Assembly: GCA_007124575.1 (NCBI GenBank)
Contig: SLEW01000204.1
Span: forward strand, 1 to 10,414
DNA: 10,414 bases
Source: Bacteroidales bacterium
GTDB taxonomy: Bacteria; Bacteroidota; Bacteroidia; Bacteroidales; UBA7960
Direction of reading: 5' to 3'
The translations under genes and the position numbers were made by a program. Under the pieces are notes generated by a model that saw only the letters and a program-made list of their open reading frames with translations, searched no databases and was not told where the DNA came from. Of the stretch, positions 6,186-10,414 are shown one piece after another; the stretch's first letter is position 1; the number at the start of each line of letters is the position of its first letter.

Positions 6186-7988
6186 TTATTTCACCACTTT
6201 ATCCCATCCCGTTTTTGAAAGCAGGTAATAGATGATAATTGCCGCCACGGCGGCCACTCCCAGGTAAATAACAGCCTGGGCATACTCCCCGAAAATGAGG
6301 CGCCCGATACCAAAGAGGGAGAATAGCACGAGCACACATCCTGCAATATAGTTTATGAACAAAGCCTTATAACCCCGGTCACCTTTTACATGTGGCATCT
6401 GGCGGGCAATGACCTTCCAGCCGGGGCCGCCGGGGTGTACCTTTTCATAAAAGCTTTTAAGGGTTTTCATGTCGGCAGGCCGCGTAAAGTAGGTTACGGT
6501 AAGCCAAACAAGTGTTGACCATATCACGATGATGATCAGCGTACTTTCATAACTTAAGCCATATCTGAAAACAAGTATGGGGTAAATAGCGTAAGGTGCT
6601 ATCATTGCCGCGATTTCTGACCAGGCATTGATACGCCACCAGAACCAGCGCAACAGCAGTACCAGTCCAATACCTCCGCTGCAAGCCAGAATGAAGCGCC
6701 AGGCGTCGCTGATCATGTCAAACTGTGTTGTTACGATAAGGGAAAACAACATGAGTACGATGGTGGTGATACGGGATATTTTCACATAATAACGCTCACT
6801 TCTCCCCGGTTTGATAAATGGTCTGAAAAGGTCATTTACGATATAGGAGGCGCCCCACACTGTTTGTGATGACATGGTAGACATGTACGCTGAAAGGAAG
6901 GCAGCCAGCAGCAGGCCAAGCAGCCCGGTGGGAAGCAGGTCTCGGATCACCATGACATAGGTGGCTCCTTTGTCTGCTTCATGGGGATACAGCACCAGTG
7001 CGACGAGGGCTACGATGATCCACGGCCAGGGCCTGATAGCAAAATGTGCGATCTGAAACCACAGCGTGGCAAGCAGAGAATGCTTTTCATCCTTTGCTGA
7101 CATCATGCGCTGGGCCACATAGCCTCCCCCGCCGGGCTCAGCACCAGGATACCAGCTCGCCCACCATTGCACTCCCAGATAAGCAACCAGCGCTACCACA
7201 CTCATCTGCAACATGCCCTTACCCGTATCCACTGCACTACCACCCTCCACGACAGGAAAAAAGTCAAAAACCCATCCCACATCTGACAATTCTGCCTGTA
7301 AACCAGAAACGCCTCCCACATGGTCAAGTGCTACAACTGCCAGGATAATGCTTCCTCCCATGGCTATCACAAACTGGAAGGTATCGGTAACGGATACACC
7401 CCAAAGTCCCGACAGCGCAGAATACAGCGCAACAAAAGCCATCATGATGCCCACTACAATCAAATGGGAAGTGAAATCAATGCCCAGGAGGGTAATCTGT
7501 GTTATCCCAAATACAGTCAGATCAGGAAACATAACTTCAAGGATCTTTACCATGGCAAGATTTACCCACGCCATCACCACGGCATTCATAATAATGCCTA
7601 TGTACACAGCACGAAAGCCCCGCAGGAAACGGGCAGATTTGCCGGAATACCTGATGGACACAAATTCTGCATCTGTCATGATGTTTGCACGGCGCCACAA
7701 ACGGGCAAAGAAAAACACGGTAAGCATTCCGCCAAAAAGCATGTTCCACCACAGCCAGTTACCGCTAATGCCGCTCTCGGCGACAAGCTCTGTGACTGCC
7801 AGCGGCGTGTCGGCGGCAAAAGTAGTGGCCACCATGCTGGTGCCCGCAACATACCAGGGCAGGTTACGGCCCGAAAGAAAGAACTCACTGGTGCTGCGAC
7901 TGGCACGGCGCGATAAATATATGCCAACACCAATGCTGAGCACTAAAAAGGAAATGATAACGATCCAATCAAACAAATGGATATGCAT
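6186..7988 (-). CDS. Sodium:solute symporter (SSS family), 600 aa
   Basis: This inner-membrane carrier should import an unidentified solute with Na+. It is hydrophobic throughout, with about 13-15 membrane segments. SSS landmarks are the short first helix (8-24), SEFFLSGRNLPW (34-45), and the unwound second helix TSMVATTFAADTPLAV (50-65), which includes part of the usual Na+ site. GLWGVSVTDTFQFV (194-207), PGGGGYVAQRMMSAKDEKHS (285-304) and the helix with SAYMSTMSSQTVWGASYIVNDLF (366-388) follow; the last carries the Ser residues that bind Na+ in SSS carriers. A C-terminal extension (about 505-600) has a cytoplasmic HPGGPGW stretch (518-524) and two further helices, so the protein is longer than a core SSS carrier. 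The WYPGAEPGGGGY segment suggests one of the uncharacterised SSS subfamilies. It diverges from the mscS gene across 214 bp, and its promoter element is listed separately. It lies upstream of the M20 gene on the same strand, separated by 291 bp. Substrate cannot be read from sequence. Confidence 0.93.
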   Translation of the reverse strand: MHIHLFDWIVIISFLVLSIGVGIYLSRRASRSTSEFFLSGRNLPWYVAGTSMVATTFAADTPLAVTELVAESGISGNWLWWNMLFGGMLTVFFFARLWRRANIMTDAEFVSIRYSGKSARFLRGFRAVYIGIIMNAVVMAWVNLAMVKILEVMFPDLTVFGITQITLLGIDFTSHLIVVGIMMAFVALYSALSGLWGVSVTDTFQFVIAMGGSIILAVVALDHVGGVSGLQAELSDVGWVFDFFPVVEGGSAVDTGKGMLQMSVVALVAYLGVQWWASWYPGAEPGGGGYVAQRMMSAKDEKHSLLATLWFQIAHFAIRPWPWIIVALVALVLYPHEADKGATYVMVIRDLLPTGLLGLLLAAFLSAYMSTMSSQTVWGASYIVNDLFRPFIKPGRSERYYVKISRITTIVLMLFSLIVTTQFDMISDAWRFILACSGGIGLVLLLRWFWWRINAWSEIAAMIAPYAIYPILVFRYGLSYESTLIIIVIWSTLVWLTVTYFTRPADMKTLKSFYEKVHPGGPGWKVIARQMPHVKGDRGYKALFINYIAGCVLVLFSLFGIGRLIFGEYAQAVIYLGVAAVAAIIIYYLLSKTGWDKVVK

Positions 7989-8044
7989 GACACATGTATT
8001 TCGTAATGCTCTTAAAGAAATTAATTAAAACATAAAGATGGTTC

Positions 8045-8078
8045 CAAATATAAACATTGTGAAGTATTTTCCGCTCAA
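8045..8078 (-). promoter_or_regulatory. Probable promoter for the symporter gene
   Basis: The minus strand reads TATATTTG at the complement of 8045-8052, a perfect match to the Bacteroidota -7 consensus TAnnTTTG, 57 bp before the symporter ATG. The nearest -33-like box is GTTG (complement of 8076-8079), with its TTG at 8076-8078. That gives a spacer of about 23 bp, longer than the usual 19-21, so the -33 part is weak. The resulting leader would be roughly 50 nt. Confidence 0.5.
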
Positions 8079-8137
8079 CAAAAAACCACTTCAGCAACAT
8101 CGTTAAAACATTTAGCTTTAGCCTATATATTAATATA

Positions 8138-8169
8138 ATTGCACGAATAGAAAAAATTAAATATTTTTG
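8138..8169 (+). promoter_or_regulatory. Probable promoter for the mscS-molybdenum hydroxylase operon
   Basis: ATTG (8138-8141) is followed by a 20-bp AT-rich spacer and TATTTTTG (8162-8169). The latter is a perfect TAnnTTTG -7 element at the expected distance for a Bacteroidota housekeeping promoter. Transcription would start near 8175, about 25-30 nt before the ATG at 8203. The -7 box contains the TTG at 8167, which an ORF finder could take as an upstream start. That TTG would not be transcribed, which settles the start choice for the gene. Confidence 0.6.
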
Positions 8170-8202
8170 TTTATTGTCATTTTAATAAAAAACACATTTA
8201 AT

Positions 8203-9039
8203 ATGCTATTACTGGAAGTGAATTTTCAAGAAATTCTGGATTCAGCGGGTCAATTTATTGTTATTTACGGACTCCGTTTCCTGGGAGCTGTCATACTCTT
8301 AATCGTCGGTCTGTGGCTGTCGGGCAAGGCCAGCAAGATATTGTACAGTATGATGGAAAAGCGTGAAGTAGAACCATCTCTGCGTAGCTTCCTGAAAAGC
8401 TTTTTCAGCACTTTGTTGAAAATTTTGGTCATTATTACCATTTTCACACTTGTGGGTGTGCCCATGACATCTTTTATTGCCATTATAGGTGCAGCTGGTC
8501 TTGCTATAGGTCTCGCACTGTCCGGCACACTGCAGAATTTCGCGGGAGGTGTCCTTCTTCTCATAATCAAACCCTTTAAGGTCGGCGACTTTATTGAAGC
8601 ACAGGGTTTCATGGGTACAGTAAAAGACATCCAGATCTTTAATACAATACTTCAAACCATAGACAATGTGATTGTTGTTATCCCAAATGGAGGCTTATCC
8701 ACAGAGAGTGTGACCAATTATTCTGTTAACCCCACACGTCGTGGCCAGTGGGTTTTTGGCATTGCCTACGGAGACAGCGTCGAAACAGCCAAAAAAGCGA
8801 TCATGGGCGTTTTGGAAAACGACCCGCGCGTGCTAAAAGATCCGGAGCCGATGATCTTCCTTTCAAAACTTAATGACAGTTCTGTCGACATTACCGTGAG
8901 GGCCTGGGCAAAAGCAGAAGATTTCTGGCCTTTCAGCTTTGCCATCCATGAAAAGGTTTATGATGCCTTTAACAAAGAAGGTGTCAACATCCCCTTCCCG
9001 CAAATGGATGTGCATCTTCACAAAAAAGAAAAAGAATGA
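8203..9039 (+). CDS. mscS: Small-conductance mechanosensitive channel (MscS family)
   Basis: This 278-aa inner-membrane channel should open under membrane tension and release solutes on osmotic downshift; E. coli MscS is 286 aa. The ATG at 8203 is chosen because the longer reading (TTG at 8167) starts inside the -7 promoter element. Three helices are visible: TM1 about 19-39, TM2 about 66-86, and the Gly/Ala-rich pore helix TM3 about 90-123. TM3 (IIGAAGLAIGLALSGTLQNF, 94-113) closely matches the E. coli pore helix. It is followed by KPFKVGDFIEAQGFMGTV (123-140), the start of the beta domain. VIPNGGLSTESVTNYS (159-174) and the C-terminal GVNIPFPQMDVHL (260-272) are standard MscS blocks. The tail is Lys/Glu-rich. 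Its TGA overlaps the ATG of the next gene, so the two are probably translated together, an unexpected partner for a channel. Confidence 0.95.
   Translation: MLLLEVNFQEILDSAGQFIVIYGLRFLGAVILLIVGLWLSGKASKILYSMMEKREVEPSLRSFLKSFFSTLLKILVIITIFTLVGVPMTSFIAIIGAAGLAIGLALSGTLQNFAGGVLLLIIKPFKVGDFIEAQGFMGTVKDIQIFNTILQTIDNVIVVIPNGGLSTESVTNYSVNPTRRGQWVFGIAYGDSVETAKKAIMGVLENDPRVLKDPEPMIFLSKLNDSSVDITVRAWAKAEDFWPFSFAIHEKVYDAFNKEGVNIPFPQMDVHLHKKEKE
9036..9039 (+). promoter_or_regulatory. ATGA stop-start overlap coupling mscS to the downstream gene
   Basis: The mscS TGA (9037-9039) shares bases with the downstream ATG (9036-9038). The preceding A-rich stretch AAAAAAGAAAAAGA (9022-9035) is the tail of mscS and the only leader the second gene has. 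Such 4-bp overlaps normally mean one transcript and termination-reinitiation translation. Confidence 0.8.
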
Positions 9040-10414
9040 TCCGATTTATTCTAAACAATAAAGAAGTACAGACCGATCTGTATGCCGGCTCTACGCTGCT
9101 TGACTTCATACGTTACCACAAGCATCTGACAGGAACAAAAATTGGTTGCAGGGAAGGTGATTGTGGAGCATGTACCGTGCTGGAAGGACAGCTGCGTGAA
9201 GGCCGCATCATCTACCGAAGCATTGTGTCGTGTCTGGCCCCGCTGGGCAATGCCCATGGCAAGCACATCGTCACCATTGAAGGCATCAGCACAGAGCATT
9301 TAAATCCTGCACAGAAGGCTTTTGTTGACCATGGAGGTACGCAGTGTGGGATATGCACACCGGGCTTCGTGGTGTCGCTTACAGGATACACGATGGATCC
9401 CAGCCCTGCTGACCCGGAGAAGGCCATTGACTCCATGAACGGAAACATATGCCGTTGCACTGGGTACAAATCGATACAACGCGCAGCGATCACGGTGGCC
9501 AACATGCTTGAAGAGAAAAATCCGGATAACCCCATCGGCTGGCTGGTGAGCCAGGGATTTCTTCCGGCCTGGTTTGTGAGCATACCTGAGCGGCTAGCTG
9601 CCCTCCAGGCAAAAAAGGAAGGCAGCACCCATGCCACCATGATGATCGGAGGAGGTACTGATCTTATGGTGCAGCAGCCTGATAAGCTCGCAGAGACAGA
9701 CCCTTACCTGCTCTTTGATCGTGAAGAGCTTAAGGGCATCCGCGAAGAGGACGGCAAGTGTGTGGTTGGAGCTGCTGCTACAGCCACAGATATCATGAAG
9801 TCTATGGAATTGCGCACCTACTTCCCGCGCCTGGACGAGCACTTCTTTCTTGTGTCTTCAGAGCCCATCAGAAACATGGGAACCATAGGTGGCAACATTG
9901 TAAACGCTTCTCCCATTGCTGACCTCGTGGCGATGTTCATGGTACTTGATACAGAATTGGAGCTATATCACCCAAAAACAGGCAATAAAAGACAGGTTCC
10001 CCTGAACAAGTTTTACAAGGGATATAAAAAGATGGATAAAGAAGCGGAAGAGATTATCCGCCACCTGACCTTCCCCACCCCCGGAGAAAACACACGCTTC
10101 AACTTCGAAAAAGTAAGCCGGCGAACAACCCTGGATATTGCCAGTGTGAATACTGCTATATTTCTTGACCTGGACAAGGATAAAATAAAAAAAGCGAATG
10201 TTTCCATGGGGGGCGTAGCACCTGTTCCCCTTTTTCTTGAAAAGACAAGCGCCTTTCTGAAAGGGAAAAAAGTGAGTGCACCGGTTATCCTAAAAGCTGC
10301 TGAAATCCTGAACGGAGAAATAGCCCCTATCAGCGATGTCCGCGGAAGCAAAGAGTACAAGCGCCTACTTGCACGGCAACTGTTTTTCGCCCACTTTATT
10401 GAATTGTTTCCCGA
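9036..10414 (+). CDS. xdhA: Xanthine dehydrogenase-type small subunit, 2x[2Fe-2S] + FAD (3' partial)
   Basis: At least 459 residues are visible before the gene leaves the window with no stop. It should be the electron-transfer subunit of a molybdenum hydroxylase such as xanthine dehydrogenase, passing electrons from a separate Moco subunit through two [2Fe-2S] clusters to FAD. The plant-ferredoxin-like domain holds cluster cysteines C38, C43, C46 and C66 (GCREGDCGACTV). The [2Fe-2S]-binding helical domain holds C104, C107, C139 and C141 (QCGICTPGF, GNICRCTGYKSI). After a linker comes the FAD domain, with IGGGTDLMV (204-212) and RNMGTIGGNIVNASPIAD (279-296), then the CO-dehydrogenase-flavoprotein C-terminal domain (about 345 onward). 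The fused FeS-FAD layout is that of XdhA (Rhodobacter naming), unlike E. coli's split subunits. The start is fixed by the 4-bp overlap with mscS. A Moco subunit is expected just to the right. Xanthine as substrate is the family default, not shown. Confidence 0.93.
   Translation, partial: MIRFILNNKEVQTDLYAGSTLLDFIRYHKHLTGTKIGCREGDCGACTVLEGQLREGRIIYRSIVSCLAPLGNAHGKHIVTIEGISTEHLNPAQKAFVDHGGTQCGICTPGFVVSLTGYTMDPSPADPEKAIDSMNGNICRCTGYKSIQRAAITVANMLEEKNPDNPIGWLVSQGFLPAWFVSIPERLAALQAKKEGSTHATMMIGGGTDLMVQQPDKLAETDPYLLFDREELKGIREEDGKCVVGAAATATDIMKSMELRTYFPRLDEHFFLVSSEPIRNMGTIGGNIVNASPIADLVAMFMVLDTELELYHPKTGNKRQVPLNKFYKGYKKMDKEAEEIIRHLTFPTPGENTRFNFEKVSRRTTLDIASVNTAIFLDLDKDKIKKANVSMGGVAPVPLFLEKTSAFLKGKKVSAPVILKAAEILNGEIAPISDVRGSKEYKRLLARQLFFAHFIELFP

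Noticed and set aside
7213..8028. A 271-codon plus-strand open frame opposite the symporter gene, with a second overlapping one at 7320-7916
   Set aside because: It is antisense to a gene with clear SSS motifs and continuous membrane helices. The product is low-complexity, rich in Thr, Met, Arg and Pro, with no recognisable domain, as expected for a shadow frame of a membrane protein.
9051..10360. Several minus-strand open frames (82-142 codons) at the right end
   Set aside because: The plus strand here encodes a full set of eight iron-sulfur cysteines and FAD motifs without interruption to the window edge. The minus-strand frames are shadows of it.

Overview
The window looks like a chromosomal segment from a member of the Bacteroidota, probably class Bacteroidia. 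The signs are: start sites without clear Shine-Dalgarno sequences, AT-rich intergenic DNA carrying TAnnTTTG-type -7 elements typical of the phylum, a bacterial GH3-family protein, and a stand-alone pair of saccharopine-pathway genes. Base composition is moderate and even. I see no insertion sequence, tRNA, rRNA, CRISPR array or phage gene. All assignments come from reading motifs; no database search was run.

Layout. (1) Plus strand, 1-2728: a 5'-truncated lysine-ketoglutarate reductase (saccharopine-forming) followed after 95 bp by a saccharopine dehydrogenase/reductase. Together they interconvert lysine + 2-oxoglutarate and aminoadipate semialdehyde + glutamate. (2) Minus strand, 2745-7988: three genes transcribed leftward in the order Na+:solute symporter (SSS), secreted M20-family metallopeptidase/amidohydrolase, GH3-family acyl-adenylating enzyme. 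The GH3 gene meets the saccharopine gene tail to tail with 16 bp between stops. (3) Plus strand, 8203-10414: a small MscS-type mechanosensitive channel whose stop codon overlaps the start of a molybdenum-hydroxylase (xanthine dehydrogenase type) iron-sulfur/FAD subunit, which runs off the right edge. The SSS and MscS genes diverge from one 214-bp region that holds a good phylum-type promoter element for each direction.

How the genes could work together. The first pair is a clear two-step pathway. The most interesting speculation concerns the minus-strand genes. GH3 proteins activate carboxylic acids and, in plants, join them to amino acids. M20 amidohydrolases of the PM20D1 and ILR1 types break such N-acyl amino acids. 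A cytoplasmic maker, an exported breaker and a sodium-coupled importer would form a cycle for acyl-amino-acid conjugates. The channel and the molybdenum hydroxylase form a second, unexplained pairing that the 4-bp overlap suggests is translationally coupled. Both ideas are inference from gene order.
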